Assembly (NCBI GenBank): GCA_018340805.1
Contig: JACMZG010001908.1
Span: 40,101,484-40,165,483 of the forward strand
Reading direction: 5' to 3'
Source: Microvelia longipes
Taxonomy: Eukaryota; Arthropoda; Insecta; Hemiptera; Veliidae
Length of the DNA: 64,000 nt
The notes below the pieces were generated by a model. It worked only from the letters and a program-made list of their open reading frames with translations, was not told the DNA's origin and made no database searches. Below, piece after piece: positions 23,354 through 35,915 of the stretch (positions are counted from its first letter, which is position 1; the number at the start of each line of letters is the position of its first letter). The position numbers and the translations under genes are program-made.

Positions 23354-23930
23354 TCATTTTATCTCTTTCTTCATTTCGATACGTTTAATCTTTTAACAAA
23401 GTAAAAGGAAACGATAACGTTGTAATTATCAAGGAAGTTTTTCATTTATCTGAAAGCAATAAGTTTTAAAAAGGGTCAGACGGATAAACTTGGAATAAAA
23501 AGTTAAAAATAAATTTACGAAAACCGCTCAAAAGCAGCTTTAAGTCTCTCAGACTAATCAAGCTCGACTGATCAGTATTGCCAACCATACGAAAAACTTT
23601 TAGCGAAAAAGAAAATTAGCAATGAAGTCCGAAGTTTCAAGTCTCAAGGTAAGAATGATAAACGTAAAAGTTTTTCACGAGCAAATTAAATTAAGGTAAA
23701 AAGGACGGAAACCTTTAACAATATTCGGAATAAGTTACAATCAGAAAAACTTTTTTGATTCATTTCAATTCAACAAAAAGTCTTTACAAATTCCCTATCT
23801 TATGAATTATTTAAAGGTAATTACCATTTTAAATTAACAGAAAAATTAAAAAGAAATTGTTAAATTGATTAAATAAATATAAATTACCAGCAACAGAAAC
23901 AGTAAAGTCTCTGAATAAAGTTATTATTAA
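23354..23930. other. No feature seen
   Basis: AT-rich, with A-rich runs and no sustained frame. Confidence 0.4.
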
Positions 23931-24027
23931 TAATATATATATATAATATATATATAATATATATATATATATAATATATATATATATATATTATATATAT
24001 ATATATTTGTGTGTGTGTGCGTGTGTA
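23931..24027. repeat. Compound microsatellite (AT)n(GT)n
   Basis: Interrupted (AT)n followed by a GTGTGTGTGTGCGTGTGT run. On the minus strand this is the same CA-then-AT order as the loci at 932 and 14589. Confidence 0.95.
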
Positions 24028-24810
24028 TGAATTTCAGAATTTCTACTATTAACTTTTTTTTAACTTGTGTTGTTCAGCTTAAGTGTATATAATTCAGTTT
24101 GCCAAAAAAGTAATTAAATAGGTAAAGATCTACAGAAAAAATTAGTGGTAAAAATGAAATTTAAATAAAATTAATTTCTTAACCACACATAATATAGTTT
24201 CACAGAAAGTATTGGGGTCAGATCGGCTCACGCGGTTAATCTTACAGAATCTATTAAGTATTAAGGTAGCGTATTTGAGCTTAACTCAACTCATTACGGT
24301 TCTTAGTATCGGTATCTATTATCTCATTACTGGCTCATATGTCGCTTAAGAGAAAACGCAGTTTGTAAAATATAGCCCTATATATAAGAACTATCAGTAA
24401 GAGATCAGCATGTAAAAAGATAGGGTGATCTGTAAATTTCAAATAAATAAATAAAAGAAAGTTTTATAAAGTATTCCATTTTAACATTTTACATATGAGT
24501 AAATTATGTAACTTTTACTCAATGAGTTCTTTCATACTCATTAAGTATAGTCTGATTGAATTAATTTGCCTACATAGTAAAACTTCATCTGGTCAAAATT
24601 TTAACAAGCTAGTCATTACCGTTGTCAAATTAATTCCATCTTAGACTCCTTTATGTCTGTCTCTCAGCTCTTAAGAGCCAAGACAAGTATAAAACGAATA
24701 ATAAACCCGAATCAAAACATCCTGAAGAAGTCATTCAAAACTTCAATCGTACTATTGTACGATTAATGTCATAAATGTACTTTTTGATGTAACTTGTTAG
24801 TTAGGATTTG
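24028..24810. other. No gene seen
   Basis: AT-rich spacer. The part nearest 24811 may be body of the element whose end follows. Confidence 0.4.
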
Positions 24811-24880
24811 CTCTGATGATGGCCTCTATAGCCATACTGAAAGGTCTTTGCTAATAAAGTTTTATTGTGTGGAGTGACTT
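24811..24880 (+). mobile_element. Solo element end with worn hammerhead-like motif
   Basis: CTGATGATGGCC, a GGC/GCC stem, five surplus bases (ATACT), then GAAAGGTCTTTGC, TAATAAAGTTTTATT and GTGTGGAGTGAC. The downstream layout matches the 19.4 and 21.7 kb ends. Surplus bases before GAAA and weak stem I pairing suggest an inactive motif. The AGGUCU after GAA is self-complementary with a wobble. Confidence 0.5.
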
Positions 24881-26309
24881 TTCATTTAATTATTTATGAT
24901 AAATTCCATTCACGCTCATTCTCAAGATATGATTAAATTTTTAGTTCAGTGATCAGTTATTTTATCGCTACAGTTATAGCTTGTTGCTTATGCTGTCATT
25001 GCTTACAATAGAGTAAGTGTACTGTATATTTCTCGTTACTGGATAATACACAAATATTTACATTAGCGATACTCAAGAAGTATCTCTAAAACATAAAAAG
25101 CTAAAATACTAACTTTTGGTATTTCATTATTAAATTTGGTAAGGTAAATATTTAGGTAATTTCCTTTAAATGGGTTAACACTTTCTTCTAGAGAAAAAAA
25201 GATAAGTATCTCTAAGGATTTTCTAAAGAGTTTCACACTTTTCCTATCTTTACAACCATTCAAGAGCGTCTTAAAGATAACAGAAAACAAAAGTTAACAC
25301 TCTTTTCAGAAAACGGACGACGTTTTAACAACGATAAAAACGTTTAAAAAAATGTTAACGATAAAAGACCTTAAAAAAAGGTTATTTTACTTTTAGTAAT
25401 TAAAAGCTAAAAGACAAAAAAAGAGAAAGATTTGGACACGGTATAACAGAAATAAAATAAGAGAGCAGAGAGCAGCAACAAAAACCTTAAATTTAGCAAC
25501 TCTTTTAATTCTATTTAGACCTCTTATAAAAACTCCAGTAAATGGTCTACACCTGGATTAGTTTATCTTCATTCTTTAGCTGAAATTCATCATTTAAAAA
25601 TACAATGGAGGAACTAAAATAAAAGGTTTTTTTAGGGTAAAGAAACAAGAAAGGAAATTAAAATTTTGGAAATTATTGTCTTTGTTGGGATGAAAAGATA
25701 ATAATTGTACTTTTTGTAGAATTATTTAGTTTAGGTTATTTTTGGATTTAAATGTCATAAATTAATCTCAATATCAATGAGTCGCTATAATAAAATATCG
25801 AATACATATTTTACAACAACATTTTGCGCTTAAAGAACTAAGACCAATGGTATTAACCAAAACTTATAACAAATTATTTTGCCAGGGTTTACCTAAACCT
25901 ATTGCTAGAAAAAAAATGTATTAGGGACATCTCATGTATCTGAAGTAGTAACTCGTAAATGTAAGAGATATACCCTTATGTTTAGAGTTTAGAGAATATA
26001 TTTTAAGTTATATATTTTCTTTGGATACCACTCTTCCATACTCTTACATCTAAGCACGTATAAAATAAAAATACACTCAGCACATGTACATGTGTATAAA
26101 ATTTCAGCACCATTAGACAATATTATGAAGTTTTATAATTTTTTAAAATTTTTGAGTCATTATTGTGGCTTAATGACTCAATAATAACAATAATAGGGCT
26201 CGGGACAATAACAAGGTCGATTTTTGTACCAAATTTCATTTCGATCTGAGAAAGCATTCAAACGTCAGCATTCCCATAAAAACGTCTAGGAGCAAAATCT
26301 TGTACATAC
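24881..26309. other. No gene seen
   Basis: AT-rich. A 75-codon minus-strand frame at 25063-25290 has no recognisable domain and no codon or composition contrast. I regard it as chance. Confidence 0.4.
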
Positions 26310-26372
26310 ACACACAAAATATATATATATATAATATATATATTATATATATATATATATATATAATATATA
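26310..26372. repeat. Compound microsatellite (AC)n(AT)n
   Basis: A short ACACACAC run leads into interrupted (AT)n. Confidence 0.93.
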
Positions 26373-26499
26373 TAAACACCTCATAAATATTTATATATTC
26401 TTGATCAGCAAGTCCCCCGCCCAAATAAATCGTCCCCTCCCTTATCCCACCTCCATCTCTTATAAGCTTATTTTTCTTTGAAAATTCGCTAAAAACCGT

Positions 26500-26712
26500 T
26501 TTAGGGCCTTTCAGGCCATCATAGTGTTCATCCTGCGCAAACCATCTCAGGTGGTTTGCATTTACTATACTCTCCAATTAAAGTTGGAGAGATCATTTTA
26601 ATACAAATGCTATTAAAACTTAAAGCATAGCCCAGGCTAAGAACCCTGGACCTATGATGTCAAAATCGAGTGATTGATTAATCTCACGGTGGCAGACAAG
26701 CACTTAAATACC
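26500..26712 (-). mobile_element. tRNA-derived SINE, subfamily II
   Basis: On the minus strand: CTGCCACCGTGAGATTAATC (5' tRNA-like part), TTTGACATCATAGGTCCAGG then GTTCTTAGCC (worn B box) and TGGGCTATGCTTTAAG. The body carries CACCTGAGATGG and the 3' end GGCCTGAAAGGCC. It aligns best with 11653-11880. The minus-strand frame at 26236-26577 runs through this SINE and the adjoining microsatellite and is not a gene. Confidence 0.75.
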
Positions 26713-27477
26713 TAAATAAATAAATAAAGCGTCACGTAAAGAAATAGCTGTATCTGTCTTTTCACTTTATCTGGGTTTTCACGATCGATGCTGTAAAGAG
26801 GTATATATTCTAATAATGCACCATTCATAATATATCAGCATTGAAACAAAATATATAGGTAAAAATGTTTAATGAAACGCAACATCATCGCGAGGTTTGT
26901 CTGATAGGGTTGCTAATAAAGCAAAAATACCCTCACAGAAAAAAGTACTCTGAAACGTGATATTAACATTGCTATGGGGTGAAAACAACAAAATTGCCTT
27001 TTCTTTACCAGGGAAATATAAAAATAACTTGTTAAAAGTTGCCAACCTCTAACCTTATAAAGAGGGCTTAATGTATGCAAATCCTTGATACCCAATCCCT
27101 TAGGCAAGAAAAGTAGAGGGAAAGCCTTAAATAGGGCGGCATACCTAAAGAAAAGGAGGAAAAAAGCTAAAAATAAGAAAAATAACACTTGCAGTACATA
27201 ATATATTCTAAGTTTTCAATCATTCCTTTTTTATAAAAATAAACATAAAAGTGTGAGGGAATCCATTTTCATAAGTCTATGGGGATGCCTAAAAGAAAAA
27301 CCGGATAAGCAAAATAAGATTTAGGCTACCTTAACTTAAAACCCTTATTTTAAAGAAATAAGTCCAGGAAACGGCTACATATCTTTCTGTAAAAGCGTCT
27401 TTAGAAAGCTGATTTCACACTAAATTGTTCTAAAGAAAAATAATTGTAAAAAGATTGCAACATAAAGAATTTTTTTT
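26713..27477. other. No gene seen
   Basis: AT-rich. The minus-strand frame at 26913-27188 is Phe/Leu-rich, low in complexity and unconvincing. Confidence 0.4.
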
Positions 27478-27545
27478 AGGTAGGATGTGAAATAGTAACT
27501 TTAGAGCCTTATAATAGCTAAAACCTATTTTTTCTTTACGAGGCA
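27478..27545 (+). repeat. Dispersed repeat pair, copy 1
   Basis: GTAGGATGTGAAATAGTAAC with TTTAGAGCCT and TAGCTAAAACC matches 41592-41650. A T-rich run ending in AG precedes both, so they resemble a 3' splice site. In this copy the frame that is open in the other copy is broken by a stop after about 13 codons. Confidence 0.6.
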
Positions 27546-28530
27546 TTAAAAAATATTTTCGCCACACTTACACTGAAATAAAAAAATATTTTACCTCCTT
27601 GGAGGTAAAAGATTTTTTACATCCTCGGGAGATAAAATGAACATTGAATAGAAATCAAAAGTGCCGCAAAATCAAAACACCGTGGTTTTTAGCGCTGATG
27701 GAATCAAGCTAAACACTATTAAATGTTAAAAAAATCAGTTGGTAATTTAAAATAAATAATCAACATCACTATTTAATTGCTATTTATTACTAATAAAGTA
27801 GTAAAATACTAAATATAAGGTGTTTTCATCGTCATCTACCTCTGAAACGTTGGCATATGTGAAATGTTTTTTCTTAACCTCATTAATATTTACTGTCTCC
27901 CTTCGCTCGATAGTAATTACAATTGTCGCGGTTAAGGAAAAAAGGGGCTTCACAGCCTAGTAGCATAATATACTGCAAAATATACATATATTACTTCAAA
28001 GATATTCATGAATATCGACCACCGACCTCCACTTAAAAATATAATACAATTCAACTCGATATTATATTAATATAAATGTAACACCAAATAAAGCGCAAAT
28101 TGGTTGGAATTTATATTATAACATGTTATAATTTTTAACACTTCTAGAAATTATCAGAACATTTTTTTGTTATTTACATAAAACAAAGAGTTTCTATTGT
28201 CCAGATTTAGCTCATATTCATAACACTGCTTACTTTAACAAACGCAGAGTTATAGTTGAATTAAGTAAGAAAGCGCGGAAGCCAAAGAAAATGGCGACTT
28301 TCTAAGTTTCCAAAAAAAAAACAAGAAGTTGTATTGGTTTTAAAAGATATTCATACTTAACCGTCTCAAGTTCTTGCAGTTTCCTTACTTGTTATAAAAA
28401 CTTAACCCTCCTAAAGTCTAACTGATCTACAGTCATACGCTATCTGAATATGTTAAAGCGAAATAGGATGCCAAGGTTAAGTGAAAATTCCCTCTTTTTT
28501 TACAAATTGTTTTATCCTTAAAAATCACAC
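27546..28530. other. No gene; perfect hairpin at 27589-27610
   Basis: TTTTACCTCC, two bases, GGAGGTAAAA forms a perfect 10-bp stem at 27589-27610. The rest is AT-rich and unrecognised. Confidence 0.5.
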
Positions 28531-28849
28531 TAAAAGCAGACGTTAAACGAAAAGTCAATAGGAAGAATAAAATAGGAATTTCGAATCTAAAAGCAGACGT
28601 TAAACGAAAAGGTTATAGAAAGAATGAAATAGGAATTTCGAATCTAAAAACAGACGTTAAACGAAAAGTCAATAGGAAGAAAAAAATAGGAATTTCGAAT
28701 CTAAAACTATAAGCACTAAAAGCAGACGTTAAACGAAAAGTCAATAGGAAGAATAAAATAGGAATTTCGAATCTAAAACTATAAGCACTAAAAGCAGACG
28801 TTAAACGAAAAGTCAATAGGAAGAATAAAATATGAATTTCGAATAAAAG
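28531..28849. repeat. Minisatellite with 57-bp and 72-bp units
   Basis: Five units start at 28531, 28588, 28645, 28717 and 28789 with TAAAAGCAGACGTTAAACG. The first two periods are 57 bp and the next two 72 bp; the extra 15 bp is an ACTATAAGCAC insertion. Both lengths are multiples of three, so the minus strand stays open and reads as a 19/24-residue repeat rich in Phe and Leu (28613-28852). No start context or domain supports a gene. Confidence 0.95.
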
Positions 28850-29233
28850 CATTGTTTTTATTATTTATTATAAATAAACATTCATTACATTTATTCATTT
28901 ATTTGATAGTATTATTATAAATAAATTATCCTGATTTATCAAAACTTTATAATTGTGTATGTAGGTGTATGTACGTTGTTTGCCAGCCTCAACCATGTTA
29001 AATTTGCCAAGAAGATACTTAAAATATTTCATACAAGAAATATAATTTTAAGCAATTTCAAGCATTCTTTAATGTTTTCAGGATTTCAAAAAACAAAGCA
29101 CAAAAATATGTTTGGCGATTACTTATTGTAACCTAGTAAAACCCACGAATTGAGAGTAGGTACTCAAGTTGAAAATGGTGTAGTATAGAAATCCAATTAT
29201 TTGAAGACTATGGAAGTAAATAAAATAATATTA
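28850..29233. other. No feature seen
   Basis: AT-rich spacer before a SINE. Confidence 0.4.
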
Positions 29234-29463
29234 CTGCCCATCTTGGGTCTTCTAAATCATTGGAGGACCCCTGCTGGAACCATCTCAGTTAGTAGTTGAA
29301 ATAGTTACGGTCAAAGTAAAAATCTAAAGTTGGCGATAGATTATTTAAACAATAATCTTATATAAACCGAGAGCCATAACCTAGGATGCAAGACCTAGAA
29401 CTCCGTGATGAGAATGGTCACTAATAACACCGAAGGTTTAACGACCTCCTCTACGGAAGTGGA
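29234..29463 (-). mobile_element. tRNA-derived SINE, subfamily I, 5' end retained
   Basis: On the minus strand: CCACTTCCGTAGAGGAGG with TCGTTAAACC (tRNA-like 5' end), worn B box GGTCTTGCATCC (29384-29395), AGGTTATGGCTCTCGGTTTA, body AACCGTAACTATTT-like and a worn 3' end. It ends on the family's usual GGGTCCTCC..AGACCC hairpin area. Confidence 0.75.
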
Positions 29464-30290
29464 TATGGAAACATTGACAGCTAAATTTTTATATATTATT
29501 TTATTTTATTTATTTAATCTTTATAAACAGGTATTTATATAAATAAACGTTTTATTTATTTATTTTATTATTTAAATAGAAATTAAAACAGTTACAAACT
29601 GCAAGATAGCTACGCGTTACAAATTTTTATTATTTAAATTAACTTAACATTTCACCCAAAAAACTACATTAAACAGTTTTATCAAAATAAAGACTTGAAT
29701 TGGACCATTATACCATAATAAGACTTATTTAGATAAGTTAAGAATGCAAATTTTAAAACAGTTCCAGCCATATGGTTATATTACAAATAAGACAAATTAT
29801 CTTTCCTTTTGTACCAGCAAGGCCGGCTAAATCACAGCTAATTATGTAATCACTCCTCCTCATCTCAATAATTTAACCTACTCTGTAATTTTTTACTTCA
29901 ATAAAAATTAAATAAAATCTTGGTAAAAAACTTAAGAATAGCAACAAGTCTAAAGCCACAGCATTCTAAATACGAAAAATTAAAATGTAAATAACCATTT
30001 GTAAAGTTACTTTTCTCTTCGTAAGTTGTGTAAGGAAGTGGTTATATTATTACTCTACACTTCATTTATCAAGAATAGGACTTAAACTGAACTTTTTCAA
30101 GTCCTTAAATTAAATTTAACTCATGATGATTAATTTAACTTTAAAATAAAACCGTCTATATCAAAATGAACATTGAAGTAAATAGAACTGATAAACTAGT
30201 AGACTTTTAAAATCTTGATGATTTTAATATTATGTGGGTAAACAATAACCATATGCAATTATTTTAAGTACCCGGTGACTTACCATCTAT
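29464..30290. other. No feature seen
   Basis: AT-rich spacer, no frame or repeat supported. Confidence 0.4.
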
Positions 30291-30365
30291 CACACATTGA
30301 TATCTATCTATCACACATTGAAATGTGTGATAGATAGATTATAAGGCACAGGATGGTAGCTACCA
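30291..30365. repeat. Perfect 18-bp hairpin with flanking direct copy
   Basis: ATCTATCTATCACACATT (30302-30319), a two-base spacer, and its exact complement (30322-30339). A further copy of ATCTATCACACATTGA lies just upstream at 30285-30300, and TACCATC/GATGGTA bracket the whole. It is probably a small inverted duplication. Confidence 0.8.
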
Positions 30366-31904
30366 TATTATAGGCCTCGTTAAGTGACCTTAACGCGTCC
30401 TACAATAGGGTGTGAGAGAATATGGCGCGGTGGCAAAACTCGGGGAAACCAGCCCGATAAAATTTTATATGCAAATGACATGCAATTTTAATTTTTATGC
30501 TGGACGCTACATTAATTATACATAATTTTTTCCTGGATAATTCGACCTTATACCAATGACTTAAAGGTTAACATTGTCATGGATTAGTGTTTGATAATCT
30601 TTAAACTTGTTTTAAAATTACTTAAAAGTATGTTAAATTTGCCAACAATAGTTGTAATATGTAACATTATTACTTATAACATCATTCAATTTATTATTTA
30701 TCGTAAAAATCATAGATAAATATTAAAATTGTTGATTTGTCAGTTGCAATAAAATTATAATTATTTCATGTGTTGCAAACACATGAAATGTGTATGCAAA
30801 CTTAACACCTAGATGTTTAATAACTTAATATCTAGATTAGGAGGACAATCTAGATGTTTACTGCGGAGGAGTATTTAACAACGCAGACACCAATATTAAA
30901 CGAGCTACAAGTACATTAATAAAAGTGTTAAAGATAATACAACACTTTATTAAAGAACATCAAAATTCCAAGATACTGTAAATGAGGACAAAGTGCCAAA
31001 GAAAGAATTATTTCTTAATTCTATGAGAAACATATAAAGAAAGTGAAAAATTGCACAAAGGGTAAAATGTAAACTTTTGTCGGGTTGTTTCCTCAGGAAG
31101 TGCTGCCGTTGGTCGTGTTCTCGGACCTCATTTTATCCAAAACTACAGATGAGCTTGAGAGATTATATAATAAGTTCAAAACACTTTTATGTCAATGTCA
31201 ATCATTAACATAAAAAAATTAAACGTATCCACTATAACTTTACCAGTTTTGTAATGTTAGTTTCAATAGTAATAACGAATTAGAGACTTATTAGGTTATC
31301 TTTAAAAAAAATTAAGGCAATGATAGACATACAAAACTATCATCTGTTTTAACAAAATAAATGAACAGTGAAACCATCTAAGTTGTTACAATGTTTATGT
31401 AAATGAAACAAAAGCCGTCAGCTGTAGTTTTATTAAAAGATGGTCTATCAGTTTAATCGTATATAATACGGAAAACATTTGTACATAATTGATTAAAATA
31501 TGTTAAAAAAAAACATTTTTTTATATATATAATTACATTTTTTTATATAATTATGTGATCTAAGGTTTGACATGAAGAGTAAATGTTAAACATTAGAAGG
31601 TGTCAGTTAGTTAGTCACGCTTTCAGGAGGTAATGAATATATTAGTTCAATATGCTATGTGTCAGAGTTTGAATAATTTTAACAATAGGGAATTTCGGTT
31701 CATATGATGCATAGTCTTCGTGGAATGAAATACACCCGATGGAAATAACAGGAATCATAATTGGTCATGATGATCCTTAGTTCATAAAGGCACGATACTT
31801 TTGGAACAACGTTCTCTATGTTAAGATTTAAAAGCTTTATACTTAGAGGACTTCAGTAATAAATTGTAATGGCTATATTTGTTCAAATTTTTCACACAGG
31901 CTCC
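30366..31904. other. No gene seen
   Basis: AT-rich. ACATGAAAT/ATTTCATGTG forms a small palindrome near 30765-30790. No other structure is supported. Confidence 0.4.
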
Positions 31905-32225
31905 TTCCTTGTAGGCTCTTATAGATAGGTTATAGGCCAGGCTGCAGGTTTAAAGGTGGCTTATAAGATAGGCTATAGTCCTTATAGGTAGCCAATAGGC
32001 TAGGCTACAGGCCTTATAGGTAGATCATAAGCTAGAGTCTAGCTTATAACCTACCTTTAAGACCTGTTGTCTTGCCTATAATCTACCTATAAGGACTATA
32101 GTTTAGCTGCTAGACTTATTGTCCTTATAGGCTATAGGCCTCATAGGTAGCTTATAGACTAGACTATAGGCATTATAGGTAGTGTATAAGATAGGCAGGT
32201 TATAGGCCATATAGGTAGCTTACTC
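31905..32225. repeat. GGCTATAGG minisatellite with reversed units
   Basis: About 12 worn units of roughly 25 bp on the theme TAGGCTATAGGCCTTATAGG followed by TAGCTTA. The units at about 32038-32110 are inverted (ACCTACCTTTAAGACC, ATCTACCTATAAGGAC), so the array contains head-to-head and tail-to-tail junctions. GC is higher than the flanks. Confidence 0.88.
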
Positions 32226-32880
32226 TAGAGAAGTAAGCTACTTTTTACACGATACGAAGTGGGACTGATTATTTGAATGATGATGAAGTACTGGATCAAG
32301 AAACTGATAAGAGAAGAGCATCTGACCGGAGCCAGACACTACAAAACTCAATAATTCTAAGGAATTTGTTGGTAAAATTTATAAGTTTAATGAAATACTA
32401 ATTCTTCTTTTAACCCTATACTTGCATTGAACTTGAACCCACTTAATTAACAATTTCAATAAAACAAAAAAGTTTAAACCAGCCACATTTAATTTGTTAA
32501 AAGAAAAAGCAAGAGGGGCAATTTTACGTATTTTTTAAAAAACCTCTCATCTGTCTGGCGGGTTTTTTCTGGGAATTAATTTTTACATATGAGAAACCGA
32601 AGCGGTTTTACCCCTCTAGTTACCGGATGACCGAAAATATATCCTTTTCCGTTTTTGAAATATTCTTGAAGAGCCATGTTGTGAGGATTTAGTATCATGT
32701 AAACAAATTAATTTTAATAAATCATGATCAATGGGAAATAAATAAAATATGTATTAAGGGAGCGGTGTTGAAAAAATGTTATTATTCCTATTTGTATATT
32801 TATAAAAAATGTTTAATTTAATTTCAAATTGTCATTTTGAACTTTATGGTGTTAGTTTTAAAATCATTTTGTTATTGCTA
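32226..32880. other. No feature seen
   Basis: AT-rich, no frame or shared repeat recognised. Confidence 0.4.
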
Positions 32881-32930
32881 GGGTTCAGGCTGAGCTAAGA
32901 ACCCTCTTCTGTGTCTTCAAAATCAAATAA
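32881..32930 (-). mobile_element. Possible SINE subfamily II fragment
   Basis: On the plus strand CAGGCT..AAGAACCCT and TCTTCAAAATC match the minus-strand head of 26500-26712 around its worn B box. Only about 45 bp remain and no tail is seen. Confidence 0.3.
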
Positions 32931-33912
32931 ATAACTAAAACCATTTATTTGCACATTTTAACCTAATTTAATTATGCTTTTTCTCAAAAATTTAAAAAAA
33001 AATCGATGTAAAAGTCACATTGTGTTTTACCTTTGAATTTACTTTTAGTTTAAAAGAACCTATGTATCAACAGACTAAACTTGGAAATGTTAGGTTCATT
33101 TTTTTGTAATTTTCAAACAATAAATCACAGTAAAGAAGAAATAAACTTCAGTTATGACAAATAGGAAGACAGTGTATTATGCGGTAAGAAGAAATCAGGG
33201 GATGGTTGGGGGAAGTTATTTAAAATCATAACTATTAGGGAGCTACAACAAAACGGAAACCAGTTGCCAAGAAGAAGAGGTTTTGATGAATGGATTATAA
33301 CTGAAAACGACACCTTCAGGAATAAAAATATAACAAGCTAAAAGTAAGAGACAAATAAAGAAAAAAAAAGGAAGAATCTATTTAGCGTTATTAAATAAAC
33401 ACAACTTTAATAAGAGGAAACATCATCAGAAGAAGAAGAAGAAAAAGTTTAAAACAAAAATAAAGAACAAAGTATTCCCGAGACAGTTAAAGTTTGAAAT
33501 AATTAGTGTCTTTATTTACCTTTTTCAAACACGTCTCAAGTGATAACAAATATTGAACTAGTAACAGAGATTTTTGGAGAGAAGTGTCAAAAGAATTATC
33601 TTTAAGAGGAAATAAGTATTTTTAGAATATACGAAACTTAGAGAGGACTAAAGTAATCAGGCTGTAACATAACGAAATTTACAAGTAAAGCTAAAAAGAT
33701 CTTACTGGTCTGTATGATCTAAATATGTATCATTTCTAAAGTGATACACATTAATTAAAGTGACCTTTTGTCAGCATATAATCTTATTACTGAAGCCATA
33801 TTAGCTGCATTTTATCAATGTTAATTTAAACCTGAATTTATCTTATTTCATACCAAAAAAAACTCGCGTGCAATACCATAAGTTAGTAATTATGTGAGCA
33901 TTTTATTTACTA
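32931..33912. other. No gene seen
   Basis: AT-rich, with a (GAA)n-like tract near 33430-33446. Nothing else is supported. Confidence 0.4.
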
Positions 33913-33970
33913 TACATATATTATATATATATATATATATATTATATTTATATATTATATATATATATAT

Positions 33971-34008
<38 letters not shown>

Positions 34009-34031
34009 ATATATATTATATATATATATAA
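33913..34031. repeat. Interrupted (AT)n microsatellite
   Basis: About 120 bp of AT repeat with TTATAT interruptions. Confidence 0.95.
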
Positions 34032-35852
34032 ATGACAATATAACAATAATAAATTGTGTCAGAATGAAATGGTTATAACAGAGATGTCTCAGCAGGTTGA
34101 ACTGAAATCATAGAATTTAACTACACGACTGTAGAAGCGAAACTTGTTCAGCAGCCGAAACATTCTTCTTATGCTTAATTACATTTTTTCCACCCCGATT
34201 AATTCATTTCTTAATTAGTTCATTCCTTCTATTCGGGGTTTTTTCCATTTCTGAAGGGGCTTAAGGGCTTGCAAGCCAAATCCTTCTATTTATTAATTAT
34301 TTTTTCCTGCTTTTCTTTTTTTTTTTTTTTTGGTAAAAAATTATTTTATTTTAATTAAAAAATATTAATTTTACCCTTCAAGCTTATTAATATTGTAATT
34401 AAATTGCCTATATTAATAATTTCTTTTCATTAATATGATAGTCTATTAGTTTCTTTCTTAATCGAGAACAATATAACACGTAAGAACTTAATCGAGTCAA
34501 CAGATGGCTTCATATAATAAAATAGTAACGCTGGTGCGTTATTTTTTTTCTTGCTATTTATTAAGAGCGAGAAAAAAGGTATGTTATTAGGTAGTTCAAT
34601 TGGTGAATGATCAAAGGAATTTAATGAAGGATTTAATCGAATTACTCATTAGGTTAAAATGACACGTGGATTCTCAAATACACAAATAAGGCAAATTCTC
34701 TTTTGTATATTTCATTTCTTGGTCAGTCTTTATTGAATATAATTTCAAATAATAAACTTTAGCCGCACACAAACTCAAACTTTTACAGCTTAAAAAAAGT
34801 TTATTTTTATCCATTGCAAAAAGTTAGATAGTTACTCTAGCATCTATTTATTTTTATATGTGTATTTTTTCTATATTATAAATAAAGGTATTTTACTATT
34901 TATTATAAATAAGAAACATTATTGCTACTACTGATTTTTCGTTAGTTTTATTGAAACCTAGTGAGCATCATTGTGTAATAAAAATTGGCTAATCTTTGTT
35001 ATAAAACAGTTTAGACTAAATACAAATACTTCTTATTCCTAAACACATTCCGTCCAATTCTAATTGAGGAATCAGTTAATAGTGAATAATACACTAATCA
35101 TTTTTACTTACGACATTAATTCAAAACTGTGGTAGGTTATTACTTCTACAATCTGCTCGAAACTCGTAGTATTTCTTTAATTATCTGAAAGTATAATTAG
35201 TGTCAAGTTTAACTTTTTACATTATTGTTTATAAAAAATGAGTCAAACAAATTTGAAATTATTTCATACTTATATTTAAAAGTAAAAGGACTAGAATGTT
35301 GAACAATCTTGAGGATTAATTAATTTTCTCAAAATATTTCCCAGTCCGTGGAAATATTCATGACAAGAAAACAAAGAAGGGGAAACTTCTAGCTCTGGGG
35401 GAAAAGTGTCAGAATCAGAAATACAGTCGTAAGACACGTCTACCTTGGAGGGGATTCATATTGTAAAGTATATTTCTACTCCTAATTAGTATGTTTCTAT
35501 ACACAAAGTCCTGTTAATGAAAAACAATTTTATGACAGGTCTAAGTGATTAGGAGTGTTCCTTTTGACTTTGAAATGTCATCCTGGGTGTTAAGGACCTT
35601 TCATTATATTATAGAAGACAAGTTAAAACGCGATTTTAGAAAGGTTAAGTAGTTAAACAAAAGGCTTCAAAAGGTTTATAATATATCAGGTATTATAGGT
35701 GCCTTGAAATGTCTACTAACTTTATAGCAAGTTTTATGAAAACAGGTAAAATTAAAGTACATTTTTTTCTTAACTGTGTTAATTACTTAGTTAATTTTAA
35801 AATAATGACACAACATTAAAAGTAACTGCATATTATTACATCCACAGTTCAA
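34032..35852. other. No gene seen
   Basis: AT-rich with T homopolymers near 34317-34331. No frame, RNA gene or shared repeat is supported. Confidence 0.4.
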
Positions 35853-35869
35853 GATATTTATTAACAAAT

Positions 35870-35915
35870 AAATCAGAGCGCTTTCGACCTAACAAGAGGT
35901 CATCATCAGTGACTC
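35870..35915 (-). ncRNA. Best hammerhead-ribozyme-like motif (type I)
   Basis: On the minus strand: stem I GAGUCA/UGAUUU (six pairs, two wobble), CUGAUGA, extra U, stem II GACCU/AGGUC with loop CUUGUU, GAA, perfectly self-complementary AGCGCU and C at the predicted cleavage position. Every conserved core base is present. The departure from the canonical motif is the single extra U between the core and stem II. A palindromic stem III is expected for ribozymes that act as dimers. Confidence 0.72.

Noticed and set aside
25063..25290. 75-codon minus-strand frame
   Set aside because: No domain or composition contrast; expected by chance in 64 kb.
26236..26577. 113-codon minus-strand frame
   Set aside because: Runs through a SINE and an (AT)n microsatellite, giving Tyr-Ile runs.
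27589..27610. Rho-independent terminator-like hairpin
   Set aside because: Not a bacterial context and no gene upstream; kept only as a palindrome.
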